Part shown: positions 8,421 through 16,918 of the stretch, one piece after another
Position numbering within the stretch: position 1 is the first letter of the stretch
Layout: the number at the start of each line of letters is the position of its first letter
Assembly (NCBI GenBank): GCA_002371495.1
Contig: DFIX01000021.1
Location: forward strand, 488-64,487
Direction of reading: 5' to 3'
DNA from: Eggerthellaceae bacterium UBA3686
Lineage (GTDB): Bacteria > Actinomycetota > Coriobacteriia > Coriobacteriales > Eggerthellaceae
Length of the DNA stretch: 64,000 nt
Program-made: the position numbers and the translations under genes
The notes under the pieces: model-generated
The model's input: only the letters and a program-made list of their open reading frames with translations
Told to the model about the DNA's origin: nothing
Databases searched by the model: none

Positions 8421-8608
8421 GTGGCTTTGTGCGCTTAACGGCTCTGGTGGGTGCGGGAGATAAGGTGCGCAATATGTTGTGGCATTGGGCTGGCGATGTG
8501 GTCAAAATTTGCGAATAATGCTACAGAATGCCAGGTAGAAGGGCATAAATGGCGCTCTGTGCTACCATGAGCGTTCACGTAGTTTATACGCAGAAGGCAG
8601 GTATTGCT

Positions 8609-10312
8609 ATGGTCAGATCCGTTAATCGTTGGCTCGGCGCAGCGCTCATGGTCATTGCGCTGGGTGTGGCGTTGGCGATTCTTCCCGGCGCAGCCCATGC
8701 GGCAAGCACGGGCAAGGCGGCAACCGGTTTGGTTGCCGCGCAGGCTGCGGAAAGCGAGCTAACCGTTGGCGAGGCGGATGTGCAAAATGTCACGGTGAAG
8801 GCCCGTGCGCGCGTGCAGGACGCAGGCTGGAAGCCCTGGGTCGCCTCGGGCAAGACTGCCGGCACGACTACGAGCAAGGGCCTGCGCACGATACGGCTGA
8901 AGCTCGAGAACTTGGGCAGCCTCGGCGGTTCGATCAATTACCGCGTGTACGACATGGGTAAAGGCTGGCGTCCGGCTGTGGCGAACGGTAAAAGCGCAGG
9001 CAACAAGGCGCGCGCCATCCAGCGTTTCAGGATATGGCTCAGCGGCGATGTGTCAAGCCATTACGACGTGCTCTACCGCGGCTACACTAAGGGCAAGGGT
9101 TGGCAGGCCTGGATTAAGAACAAGGCAATAGCGTCTGCCAAGAGCGGCTATTTCAGCGCGATTCAGGTGAAGCTTTCGCCCAAATCGCGCATCGCTGCCG
9201 GAACTCAGGCGACGGCACCCGGGGTACGTTACGAGGCGCGCATGAAGCGTACGGGTTGGCTTGCGTGGACCGGAGATGGGAAGACTTCGGGCAAGGCGCG
9301 GAAGAACCAAACCATGGACGGATTCGTGCTTTCGCTCGAATCTGCTGGGATTCAAGGCGGCGTGCAATATCGCGCCTATGTTCAAGGCAAGAAGTGGTCG
9401 CAGGGCTGGAAGGCCGGCGGCAAGGTCGTGGGGGCATCGGGCAAGCGTATCGAGGCTCTGCAGTTTAAGCTTACAGGCGAGATCGCCAACTCCTACGACA
9501 TTTACTACCGCAGTTACGTCTACGGCTATGGCTGGCTCGACTGGACCTGCAACGGTTCCACGACCGGCAGCACCGGCTTGAGTCTGCCGATCGCGGCTGT
9601 TCAGGTGAAGCTCGTCGCCAAAGGCACGGCCGTAAGCGGCATCGGGGCTGAAACGACCGTTAACGCCAAGCGCAATACCTTGAACGGCATCGACATTTCA
9701 AGCTGGCAGTCGGGCATCAACATCGCCAAGGTCAGCGCGGATTTCGTTATCGTCAAGGCGACGGGTGGCGTGAGCTACACCAACCCGTATTTCAGGTCGA
9801 TGGCCGACTCGACTCTGAGTGACGGCAAATTGCTGGGGCTTTACCATTTCGCCCGCGAATACGGCGTGAAGAATTCCGCCACGAGCGAGGCTGACCATTT
9901 CGTTAACGCTGCGATTCCCTATATCGGCAAGGCCGTGCTCGTGCTGGATTGGGAGGCGTCGGCGCTCAATCTGGGCCCGACGTGGGCCAAGAAGTTCCTC
10001 GATCGTGTTTACAAGAGGACCGGCGTGCGTCCGCTCATCTACATGAGCAAGAATCCGACCAGGGAATACAACTGGAGCGCGGTCGCCAATGCGGGTTACA
10101 AGCTGTGGGTTGCCCAGTATGCCAGCATGGGAAGCACCGGGTACCAGTCCAACCCCTGGACCGATTCGTACGGTTTCGGCGCTTGGGACAAGCCGACGAT
10201 TTTCCAATATTCGAGCAACGGACGCATCAGCGGTTTCGGAGGCGCGCTCGACCTGAACGTCTTCTACGGCAAGACATCGGATTGGCAGGCGCTTGCCGCC
10301 AAGCAGAAGTGA
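8609..10312 (+). CDS. Secreted GH25-type lysozyme with ChW repeats
   Basis: A 567-residue exported muramidase-like protein. A signal peptide (1-32, ending AAHA) is followed by six Trp-containing repeats in two sets of three (about 50-340), each with a GW-x-x-W-like core such as GWKPW, GWQAW, GWLAW and GWLDW. These match clostridial hydrophobic-W (ChW) repeats, which bind cell surfaces. The C-terminal GH25 domain starts with NGIDISSWQ (about 359; catalytic Asp) and has VLDWEAS (about 444-450; catalytic Glu). It should cleave the MurNAc-GlcNAc bond of peptidoglycan. The start at 8609 was chosen because the signal peptide begins there and AAGGCAGG precedes it; the frame is open to 8549. Confidence 0.87.
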   Translation: MVRSVNRWLGAALMVIALGVALAILPGAAHAASTGKAATGLVAAQAAESELTVGEADVQNVTVKARARVQDAGWKPWVASGKTAGTTTSKGLRTIRLKLENLGSLGGSINYRVYDMGKGWRPAVANGKSAGNKARAIQRFRIWLSGDVSSHYDVLYRGYTKGKGWQAWIKNKAIASAKSGYFSAIQVKLSPKSRIAAGTQATAPGVRYEARMKRTGWLAWTGDGKTSGKARKNQTMDGFVLSLESAGIQGGVQYRAYVQGKKWSQGWKAGGKVVGASGKRIEALQFKLTGEIANSYDIYYRSYVYGYGWLDWTCNGSTTGSTGLSLPIAAVQVKLVAKGTAVSGIGAETTVNAKRNTLNGIDISSWQSGINIAKVSADFVIVKATGGVSYTNPYFRSMADSTLSDGKLLGLYHFAREYGVKNSATSEADHFVNAAIPYIGKAVLVLDWEASALNLGPTWAKKFLDRVYKRTGVRPLIYMSKNPTREYNWSAVANAGYKLWVAQYASMGSTGYQSNPWTDSYGFGAWDKPTIFQYSSNGRISGFGGALDLNVFYGKTSDWQALAAKQK

Positions 10313-10375
10313 TTCCGATAAAAGCCCGCCATGGCGTGATGCGGGCAAGCTAAGGGCTGATACGCCATTGTTTGC

Positions 10376-10398
10376 GGGGGTGCGCAGGGCGCGCCCCC
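10376..10398 (+). terminator. Intrinsic terminator-like hairpin after the lysozyme gene
   Basis: A 10-bp stem with one G-T pair (GGGGGTGCGC / GCGCGCCCCC) and a 3-base loop is followed by the T-rich TATTCTATTCTG. It separates the lysozyme gene from the convergent regulator gene. Confidence 0.6.
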
Positions 10399-10485
10399 TA
10401 TTCTATTCTGTGCTTTTGCAGCTAGCTATTCATGCGGCCGTTAAGAACCATCGGCTGATGGGCCGTTTGAACGGCTGCGCGTTCT

Positions 10486-10887
10486 TTACGTTAGGTCTGC
10501 GAGGGTGACACCGTCGACGTAATCCTCGATGGCTTTGTCGAGCCCCGCCCAGAACGCGATCGTGGAGCAAATATCCTCGCGCGGGCAGCCTTCACCGCCC
10601 TCCTCGAGGGCTGCGCAGGCCACGGGCGACGTTGATCCTTCGGCAGCGCGCAGCACGTCGCCGGCTAGGATCTCGTCTGCAGGGCGCGCGAGGTAGTAGC
10701 CGCCGCCGTGTCCGCGGGCGCTGGATAAAAGCCCGCACGAAACCAGTTCGTGTGCGAGTTGCTCGAGGTATTTCAGCGACATGCATTCGCTTTCGGCAAC
10801 CTCCCGTAGCGCGACCTTGCGATCGGGGAAACTTGCGATGTAGATCATGAGGCGCAATGCATAGCGCCCTTTTGTGGTAACTAGCAT
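10486..10887 (-). CDS. Rrf2/IscR-type Fe-S-sensing transcriptional regulator
   Basis: A 133-residue Rrf2-family winged-helix protein. The N-terminal helix-turn-helix starts MLVTTKGRYALRLMIYIA, with the recognition region around 28-48, and is followed by a glycine-rich wing (RGHGGGYYLARP, 58-69). Three cysteines (C91, C101, C107) match the cluster-binding cysteines of IscR, so it probably binds a [2Fe-2S] cluster. It is divergent from sufCBDSU, and palindromes between them suggest it controls that operon and itself. The ATG at 10887 was preferred to the upstream ATG at 10956 because GGAG precedes it and family alignment begins there. Confidence 0.85.
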   Translation of the reverse strand: MLVTTKGRYALRLMIYIASFPDRKVALREVAESECMSLKYLEQLAHELVSCGLLSSARGHGGGYYLARPADEILAGDVLRAAEGSTSPVACAALEEGGEGCPREDICSTIAFWAGLDKAIEDYVDGVTLADLT

Positions 10888-10913
10888 ATGGATGCTCCGT
10901 AACGCTCGTTCTT

Positions 10914-10934
10914 TTAGGCCTATGTTAAACCTAA
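10914..10934. promoter_or_regulatory. Candidate operator half-sites near the regulator gene
   Basis: TTAGG (10914-10918) and CCTAA (10930-10934) form an inverted pair 11 bases apart just upstream of the regulator start. The CCTA/TAGG half-site also occurs in the suf-proximal palindrome at 11021-11041, which hints at one regulator for both sites. Confidence 0.3.
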
Positions 10935-11020
10935 GCAAGCTCGATTTTGCTGTCATTCTTTTCTTCGGCGCATTGGTGCCGGGCTATCCCCCTGTCCCCG
11001 AAAATACCTTTTGCAAAAAC

Positions 11021-11041
11021 AACCTAGTAAATTTCTAGGTT
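11021..11041. promoter_or_regulatory. Palindromic candidate IscR-type operator of the suf operon
   Basis: A perfect 7-7-7 inverted repeat, AACCTAG-taaattt-CTAGGTT, lies just upstream of the predicted suf -35 box, in the divergent region with the Rrf2-type gene. The position suits regulation of suf by that protein. The motif does not copy the E. coli IscR consensus, so the link is inferred from location. Confidence 0.5.
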
Positions 11042-11046
11042 TTGTA

Positions 11047-11074
11047 TTGACTATTTTCGTTTTGGAACTATCGT
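11047..11074 (+). promoter_or_regulatory. Predicted suf operon promoter
   Basis: TTGACT (11047-11052) and TATCGT (11069-11074) are separated by 16 bases, 70 bases before the sufC start. Matches are 5/6 and about 4/6 to sigma-70 type hexamers. Confidence 0.45.
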
Positions 11075-11143
11075 TTATAGCGAACACTGGAAGGGCGGCC
11101 CAGCCGATGTTGCGGGCGTCCGAACAACGAGATAGGAACCCGT

Positions 11144-11902
11144 ATGGCGAGCAGCTTCCTGCTGTCGTGCCGTGGCCTTTCGGCGGCGGCTGACGAAACT
11201 CCGATTCTGCACGATGTTGACCTAGAGGTGCCGGCTGGCGAAGTGCATGTGCTCATGGGCCCCAACGGTGCGGGAAAATCGACGTTGGGGCATGTTTTGA
11301 TGGGCGATCCGGCTTATAGCGTGACTTCGGGGTCGGTGGAGTTCGACGGTGCGGACATCACCGAGCTCTCCCCCGACAAGCGCAGCCGCGCAGGCCTGTT
11401 CCTGAGTTTCCAGGCGCCGGTCGAGATCCCGGGCGTTCCCCTGAGAAGCTTCCTTCGCGCAATGGTCGAAGGCCGTGGCCAGAAGATGAAGAACAAGGAG
11501 TTCCGCAAGAAGATCAAGGAGCTGGCGCAAACGCTCGACATGGACCCGGCCTACCTCGACCGCGAGCTGGGCGTGGGATTCTCGGGCGGAGAAAAGAAAA
11601 AGGTCGAGATGCTGCAGCTGCTTTTACTCGAGCCCAAGCTCGCCATCCTCGACGAAACTGACTCGGGACTTGACGTCGATGCGCTGTCGGTCGTTTCGCG
11701 CGGAATGGAACTGTATCGCGAGCAATGTGACGGCACGCTGCTCATCATCACGCACAACACGCGTATCCTCGAGCATCTGAACGTCGACTGCGTGCACGTT
11801 ATGGTATCGGGCCGCCTGGTCGCCGCTGGGCCTTCGGGCCTCATCGACGAAATCGATGCGCAGGGTTTCGAGCGTTTCGAGCTCGACAATAGCGCCGAGT
11901 AA
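11144..11902 (+). CDS. sufC: Fe-S cluster assembly ATPase SufC
   Basis: A 252-residue ABC-type ATPase that drives the SufBCD scaffold for Fe-S cluster assembly in the cytoplasm. Seen: Walker A GPNGAGKST (about 39-47), the SufC-type stretch SPDKRSRAGLFLSFQAPVEI (about 75-94), signature FSGGEKKK (about 146-153), Walker B LAILDETDSGLDVDAL (about 166-181) and the switch His in IITHNTRIL. Length is typical. It is first in the operon sufC-sufB-sufD-sufS-sufU, with 12 bases to sufB; AGATAGGA lies just ahead of the ATG. Confidence 0.95.
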   Translation: MASSFLLSCRGLSAAADETPILHDVDLEVPAGEVHVLMGPNGAGKSTLGHVLMGDPAYSVTSGSVEFDGADITELSPDKRSRAGLFLSFQAPVEIPGVPLRSFLRAMVEGRGQKMKNKEFRKKIKELAQTLDMDPAYLDRELGVGFSGGEKKKVEMLQLLLLEPKLAILDETDSGLDVDALSVVSRGMELYREQCDGTLLIITHNTRILEHLNVDCVHVMVSGRLVAAGPSGLIDEIDAQGFERFELDNSAE

Positions 11903-11914
11903 GGCAGGCTCATC

Positions 11915-13354
11915 ATGGCCGAGAACACTATAATCGTCACCACTTCAGGCAAAAAACGCACGCAGGTTGCGGACGTCGACCGCGGCATGTACGACTTCCG
12001 CTACGAAGACGCTGACGCTGAAAAGCTCGAAGCGGGTCTTACGCCCGAAATCGTCCGTGAAATATCCGAGCGCAAAGGCGAGCCGGCTTGGATGCTCGAG
12101 CATCGGCTGAAATCGCTCGAGATATACAACAGCATCGAAATGTCCGATTGGGGGCCTTCCATCGACGGCCTCGACATGGACAACATCGTCACCTACGTCA
12201 AGCCCAACACCGACCAGAAATCCGATTGGGACAGCGTTCCCGACAACATCAAAGACACCTTCGACCGACTCGGCATTCCCGAGGCCGAACGTTCCTACCT
12301 CGCAGGCGTCGGCGCCCAGTACGACTCCGAGCTCGTATACCACTCGATGCAGGAAAGCGCTGCCAAGATGGGCATCGTCTATTCCGGCATCGAAGAGGCC
12401 TTGCACGGCGATTACGCCGACCTCATTCAGAGCAAGTTTATGACGCTGATTCCGCCAACCGACCATAAGTTCGCTGCGCTTCACGGCGCCGTGTGGTCGG
12501 GAGGTTCGTTCGTCTACGTGCCGAAGGGCGTCAGGCTCGACTATCCGCTGCAAAGCTACTTCCGCCTGAACGCGAAGGGGGCAGGGCAATTCGAGCACAC
12601 CCTGATCATTGTGGAAGACGATGCCGACCTGCATTTCATAGAAGGCTGCAGCGCGCCTAAGTACAACGTGGCCAACCTGCACGCCGGCGCAGTTGAGCTT
12701 TTCGTGGGCAAGCGCGCGCATTTGCGCTACTCGACCATCGAGAACTGGTCGAAAAATATGTACAACCTCAACACCAAACGTTGCCGCTGCGACGAGGAAG
12801 GCCAAATCGAGTGGATTTCGGGCTCGTTCGGCAGCCATGTGGGCTACCTGTACCCGATGTCGATCCTCGCCGGCCGCAAGGCTCAGGCAAGCTTCACCGG
12901 TATTACCTTCGCCGGCAGCGGGCAGAACCTCGACACGGGCTGCAAGGTGGTATTGGGCGCACCCGAAACTTCCGCATCGGTCGAGACCAAGGGTATCTCG
13001 AAAGATGGCGGCATCCAGACGTTCCGCAGCTCGGTCGTGGCGACGCCGGCGGCTAAGGGCTCGCGCTGTTCGGTATCGTGCCAATCGCTGATGCTCGACG
13101 ACCGCAGCCGCTCCGATACCATTCCGGCTATGGACATACGTTGTAAGAATGTCGACATCGGGCACGAGGCAACTATCGGCCGGATTGGCGACGACAAGGT
13201 CTTCTACCTGATGAGCCGCGGTATCGGCGAGGAGGAGGCACGCACGATGATCGTGAACGGCTTCGCCGAGCCCATCAGCAAGGAGCTGCCCCTCGAGTAC
13301 GCGGTAGAGATGAACAATCTGATCAAACTCGAGATGGAAGGCGCTATCGGCTAA
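11915..13354 (+). CDS. sufB: Fe-S cluster scaffold protein SufB
   Basis: A 479-residue SufB/SufD-family beta-helix protein, of typical SufB length. It receives sulfur and carries the nascent cluster with SufC and SufD. Seen: family hallmarks EARTMIVNGF near the C terminus (IGEEEARTMIVNGFAEPI), CSAPKYNVANLHAGAVELF in the middle, and the conserved SDTIPAMDIR and HEATIGRIGDDKVFYLMSRG stretches. It begins 12 bases after sufC. A long antisense frame (about 587 codons) overlaps it completely; this is a codon-bias shadow. Confidence 0.95.
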   Translation: MAENTIIVTTSGKKRTQVADVDRGMYDFRYEDADAEKLEAGLTPEIVREISERKGEPAWMLEHRLKSLEIYNSIEMSDWGPSIDGLDMDNIVTYVKPNTDQKSDWDSVPDNIKDTFDRLGIPEAERSYLAGVGAQYDSELVYHSMQESAAKMGIVYSGIEEALHGDYADLIQSKFMTLIPPTDHKFAALHGAVWSGGSFVYVPKGVRLDYPLQSYFRLNAKGAGQFEHTLIIVEDDADLHFIEGCSAPKYNVANLHAGAVELFVGKRAHLRYSTIENWSKNMYNLNTKRCRCDEEGQIEWISGSFGSHVGYLYPMSILAGRKAQASFTGITFAGSGQNLDTGCKVVLGAPETSASVETKGISKDGGIQTFRSSVVATPAAKGSRCSVSCQSLMLDDRSRSDTIPAMDIRCKNVDIGHEATIGRIGDDKVFYLMSRGIGEEEARTMIVNGFAEPISKELPLEYAVEMNNLIKLEMEGAIG

Positions 13355-13406
13355 AGGCGCGATAAGGGCTATGCCCTCATCGCGCGTTACCGGAAGGAAT
13401 TGCAGG

Positions 13407-14717
13407 ATGAAGACCAAGCAAACCTTAATAGAACGCGCGGCCGCCATGCCGGCGACCACATGGCATTTCCTGAACATGAACGATGTCAGGATCGAAATAC
13501 CCGAGGACCTCGCTATCGCGCCGAAAGTGCGGGTTTTCGAGCCGTGGGCGAGCCATGGCTCCCGTGACGAATTCGAAAACGCGCTAGCAGATGCGCAAGA
13601 GGCATGGGAGTTAGAGCATCCCGAGCCGACCGCCGAGGAGCAGCGCGCACGTGCGGAGCTATTGGAAGCCGAGGCCGACGCCACGTATGGAGGCACCGCC
13701 CAGTCCAATTACCAGGTGCAAGCCGACGCTATCGAAGAAGCCCGCTCGCTCAGCGTCGCCTTCGAGCACGGCATGGGCGATGAGGTCGCTGCGTATCTGC
13801 GCTATGCGGCCGAAGACCGCGTCGTCATTTCGGCGGGGCCAGGCGAGAAGGTAAACGCCCAGGTGCTCGTTTCGTCGGTCCAAGGGGGAGTGAGCGTGGC
13901 GGCAATTGACGTTGTGGCCGATGAGGGCAGCGACGTCGAGCTGTCGGTCGTTGTCGACAGCGAGCAGGATGCAGCTGCCAACGCCGGTGCGGACCGGGCG
14001 TCGCAAGGGTTGGTGGGCACGACCGTGCGCGTGTTCGCCGATAAGGATGCCCGCGTACGCGTTGAGCGCACGCAAGCCCTGCAAGAGGGCTTTACCGACA
14101 TCGATGACATGGGCCTGTTTGCGGGCGACCGCGCACGCATCGATGTACGGCAGGCGGTGCTCGGCGGCTCCTGCGCATACGCCGGTTTGGCGGGCGACCT
14201 GCGCGGGAGCTCGAGCCGAATCGAGGTGGAAACACGTTACCTGGGACGGGCCGAGCAGGTGCGCGATTTCAACTACTCGTTGCGCCATCATGGAGCCAAG
14301 ACGCGCTGCAATCTGCAGGCAAACGGCGTTTTGGCGGACAAGAGCAAAAAGACGCTTCGGGGTACTATCGACCTGGTCAGGGGCTGCAAGGGTGCCGAGG
14401 GTTCCGAGAACGAGACTGTGCTGCTCGTCGACGAGGGCGTTCACAACAAGACCGTGCCCGTCATCCTCTGCAACGAAGACGACGTGGCTGGCAACCACGG
14501 CGCCACGATCGGGCATATCCGCGACGAGCAGCTATTTTATCTGGCGTGTCGCGGCCTTGCGCAAGATGCGGCAGAGCGCATGTTTGCGAGTGCAATCGTC
14601 GAGCAAGCCGCCCTCGACGCCGGCTCGGCGGCAGCGCGCGAGGCGGTAGTGCGATTAGGGGAGCGGATGTCGCCGGGGTTTGCGGAGCTGTTCGAAGGAG
14701 CTGATGATGACCGGTAG
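13407..14717 (+). CDS. sufD: Fe-S cluster assembly protein SufD
   Basis: A 436-residue SufB/SufD-family protein in the sufD position. The N-terminal half is diverged; the C-terminal beta-helix shows the family pattern, with NGVLADKSKKTLRGTIDL (about 310-327), KTVPVILCNEDDVAGNHGA and HIRDEQLFYLACRGL. It partners SufB and SufC in the scaffold complex. ATG 13407 is preferred over 13371 because GGAAGGA is nearby and the following residues read like SufD N termini. It overlaps sufS by about 11 bases. Confidence 0.9.
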   Translation: MKTKQTLIERAAAMPATTWHFLNMNDVRIEIPEDLAIAPKVRVFEPWASHGSRDEFENALADAQEAWELEHPEPTAEEQRARAELLEAEADATYGGTAQSNYQVQADAIEEARSLSVAFEHGMGDEVAAYLRYAAEDRVVISAGPGEKVNAQVLVSSVQGGVSVAAIDVVADEGSDVELSVVVDSEQDAAANAGADRASQGLVGTTVRVFADKDARVRVERTQALQEGFTDIDDMGLFAGDRARIDVRQAVLGGSCAYAGLAGDLRGSSSRIEVETRYLGRAEQVRDFNYSLRHHGAKTRCNLQANGVLADKSKKTLRGTIDLVRGCKGAEGSENETVLLVDEGVHNKTVPVILCNEDDVAGNHGATIGHIRDEQLFYLACRGLAQDAAERMFASAIVEQAALDAGSAAAREAVVRLGERMSPGFAELFEGADDDR

Positions 14718-16020
14718 GAAACTGCAGGGCGAACACATGCTCACCGAGGCGGGGCGTGCGGAATGGATGAGCCGCAATGCGCAGGCGTCGGCCTTGGCCG
14801 CATCGCCTTTCAAGCAGGATTTTCCCCTGCTCGCAGCTCGGCCCGACTTGGCCTTCCTCGACAGCGCGGCAACGGCGCAACGGCCTTCCGTCGTGCTTGA
14901 CGCCCAGAAAAGCTTTTACGAGACGATGAACGCCAACGCCTTGCGCGGGCTCTATCAGCTGTCTTTCGAAGCCACCGAGGCCATTAACGCCTCGCGCGCC
15001 CATGTTGCGCGCTTCATAGGGCTTAAGGAACGCAGCGATGTGCGTGACATCGTGTTTTGCCGCAACACGTCCGAAGCCTTGAATTTGGTCGCATATTCCT
15101 ATGCGCCCACAGTGCTTGGCCCGGGCGACGAGGTGTGCATCACCATCATGGAGCACCACTCGAACCTCATTCCCTGGCAGCAGGCGTGCAAGCGCACGGG
15201 CGCCTCGCTCGTGTACCTGTATCCGAACGGGGATGGCATCATCACCGAAGAGGAGCTGCGCGCGAAAATCGGGCCGCGAACCAAGATCGTGAGCGCGATT
15301 CACGTGTCGAACGTGCTCGGCGTCGCGAACGACGTGAAGCTCATGGGCTCCATCGCCCACGAGTTCGGCGCCATCATGATCGTCGACGGGGCACAGTCCG
15401 TTCCGCATTTCCCCATTGACGTGAACGATCTGGGATGCGACTTCTTCGCATTTTCGGGCCATAAGGTCTTCGGGCCGATGGGCGTCGGCGTGCTCTGGGG
15501 GCGCCACGAGCTGCTCGAGGCCATGCCGCCGTTCCTCACAGGGGGCGAGATGATCGATTCGGTGACCGAGCAAGGTGCCACTTGGGCTCCCACGCCCGAG
15601 AAATTCGAGGCCGGAACGCAGGATGCGGCAGGCATATATGCTCTTGATGCCGCACTTGCATACGTGGAGTCCGTCGGTTTCGAAGCTATGCAGGCGCGCG
15701 AACGGGCGCTCGTCGCACAATGCATGAGGCGGCTCTCGGCGCTCGATTTCGTAAGAATCATCGGGCCGGAAGACCCCGACGCCCATCATGGCGTGGTCAG
15801 CTTCAATGTGTGCACGGTGCATCCCCATGACGTCGCGAGCATCCTTGACATGGATGGGGTCGCCATACGCGCGGGTCACCACTGCGCACAGCCCCTACTG
15901 GCGCATCTTGGCATCGATTTGTGCTGTCGAGCGTCTTTCGCGTTTTACAACGATTCGACAGATATCGACCGGCTCGTCGACGCCCTGAAACATGTCTGGC
16001 AGATGTTTCACGGAGAGTAG
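14707..16020 (+). CDS. sufS: Cysteine desulfurase SufS
   Basis: A 437-residue class V aminotransferase-fold, group II cysteine desulfurase. It releases sulfur from cysteine as an enzyme persulfide for SufU and SufBCD. Seen: FLDSAATAQRP near the start, HHSNLIPWQ (about 150-158), the PLP lysine in FSGHKVFGPMG (K about 252) and the catalytic cysteine in RAGHHCAQPLL (about 390-400). Overlapping ATGs at 14704 and 14707 follow AAGGAG (14695-14700); 14707 gives the better spacing. The start lies inside the end of sufD, implying translational coupling. Confidence 0.93.
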   Translation: MTGRKLQGEHMLTEAGRAEWMSRNAQASALAASPFKQDFPLLAARPDLAFLDSAATAQRPSVVLDAQKSFYETMNANALRGLYQLSFEATEAINASRAHVARFIGLKERSDVRDIVFCRNTSEALNLVAYSYAPTVLGPGDEVCITIMEHHSNLIPWQQACKRTGASLVYLYPNGDGIITEEELRAKIGPRTKIVSAIHVSNVLGVANDVKLMGSIAHEFGAIMIVDGAQSVPHFPIDVNDLGCDFFAFSGHKVFGPMGVGVLWGRHELLEAMPPFLTGGEMIDSVTEQGATWAPTPEKFEAGTQDAAGIYALDAALAYVESVGFEAMQARERALVAQCMRRLSALDFVRIIGPEDPDAHHGVVSFNVCTVHPHDVASILDMDGVAIRAGHHCAQPLLAHLGIDLCCRASFAFYNDSTDIDRLVDALKHVWQMFHGE

Positions 16021-16043
16021 CGAAAAAGACAAAGGACGGGAAG

Positions 16044-16469
16044 ATGACCAACGCAGGCGTATACACGGCCGCCCTCATGGAGCACAATTCGCACCCCGAT
16101 TACAAATACGATCTGGAGAGCTTTACCCACGAGCACGAAGGCGTGAATCCCAGCTGCGGCGACGAGATGGTGCTGAAGTTGCGCCTCGCCGCCGACGGCC
16201 AGACAATTGAGGAAGCCGCATTCACCGGCCAGGGCTGTGCCGTGTCGCAGGCTAGTGCCGACATCATGGCCGAGCTCATAACCGGCGAATCCGTAGAAGA
16301 GGCAAAGCGCCTAAGCGCGCTGTTCATAGCTATGATTCAAGGCGAAGAGCTCTCGCAGGACGATATCGACGACCTCGATGAGGCCTACCAGCTCCAGTCC
16401 ATTAGCCGCATGCCCGCCCGGGTGAAGTGCGCGGAGTTGGCCTGGCGCACCCTCGACAGCATGATCTGA
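16044..16469 (+). CDS. sufU: SufU-type sulfur-transfer protein
   Basis: A 141-residue IscU/SufU-like protein with the three expected cysteines in NPSCGDEM (about 38), GQGCAVSQAS (about 66) and RVKCAELAW (about 128). With a SufS partner in Gram-positive-type SUF systems it acts as a zinc-bound sulfur acceptor. The ATG at 16044 follows GGACGGGAAG; the frame is open further upstream into the end of sufS, but no ribosome-binding signal supports that. It is the last gene of the suf operon. No hairpin with a T-run is evident after it, although two family A elements follow. Confidence 0.92.
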   Translation: MTNAGVYTAALMEHNSHPDYKYDLESFTHEHEGVNPSCGDEMVLKLRLAADGQTIEEAAFTGQGCAVSQASADIMAELITGESVEEAKRLSALFIAMIQGEELSQDDIDDLDEAYQLQSISRMPARVKCAELAWRTLDSMI

Positions 16470-16512
16470 CGCCTACGGCGCCCAATCTTGGCGCTTACGT
16501 TTTGGCGACAAA

Positions 16513-16642
16513 CCATCCCATCGCGTTCCCGCAGGCGGGGGCGCGCTCCGGCTTGGCTTCGGCTAAACCTATGTGTATTAAGAAATTATGTGCCTGCAGA
16601 ATCGCCGGAGTCACGTCCCCGCCTGCGGGAACGCTTCGTTTA
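16513..16642 (-). repeat. Family A element, copy 4 (minus orientation)
   Basis: Perfect 18-bp arms (16523-16540 and 16617-16634) enclose the core read on the minus strand (CGCGCTCCGGCTTGGCTTCG, AAACCTATGT in the middle, CTGCAGAATCGCCGGAGTCA). It pairs with copy 5 (16694-16812) as an inverted doublet, as at 8137-8420. Non-coding; located between sufU and recJ. Confidence 0.82.
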
Positions 16643-16693
16643 ATTGCACGGATTTTTTGCGCGATGTACGTTCTTGCTCTTTTGGTGACGTAG

Positions 16694-16812
16694 CGCTCGC
16701 GGGGGCGGGGGCGTGACTCCGGCGATTCTGCAGGCACATTCTTCAAAACTTCATCTAGGGTTAGCCGAAGCCAAGCCGGAGCGCGCCTCCGCCTCCGCGA
16801 GCGCGGTGGGAT
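16694..16812 (+). repeat. Family A element, copy 5 (plus orientation, G-T pairs in the stem)
   Basis: Arms 16694-16713 and 16783-16802 pair over 20 positions, with two G-T pairs and no true mismatch. The core is GTGACTCCGGCGATTCTGCA ... TTAGCCGAAGCCAAGCCGG and the flank is CGGTGGGATG. The G-T pairs would be G-U wobbles in RNA, a small hint that the folded form may be RNA. Confidence 0.8.
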
Positions 16813-16918
16813 GAGTCTTCGAAGGGAGCCTCCGTCATTTTGTGGCCCCCAATTGCGAGGTTGTTGCATGGTACAATTGCTCGCGAACACAGCGAGTAAT
16901 TATATTGAGGTATTCAGC

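Noticed and set aside
11945..13708. 587-codon open frame antisense to sufB
   Set aside because: A shadow of a GC-rich gene. SufB is unmistakable on the plus strand and the antisense frame has no family-like motifs.
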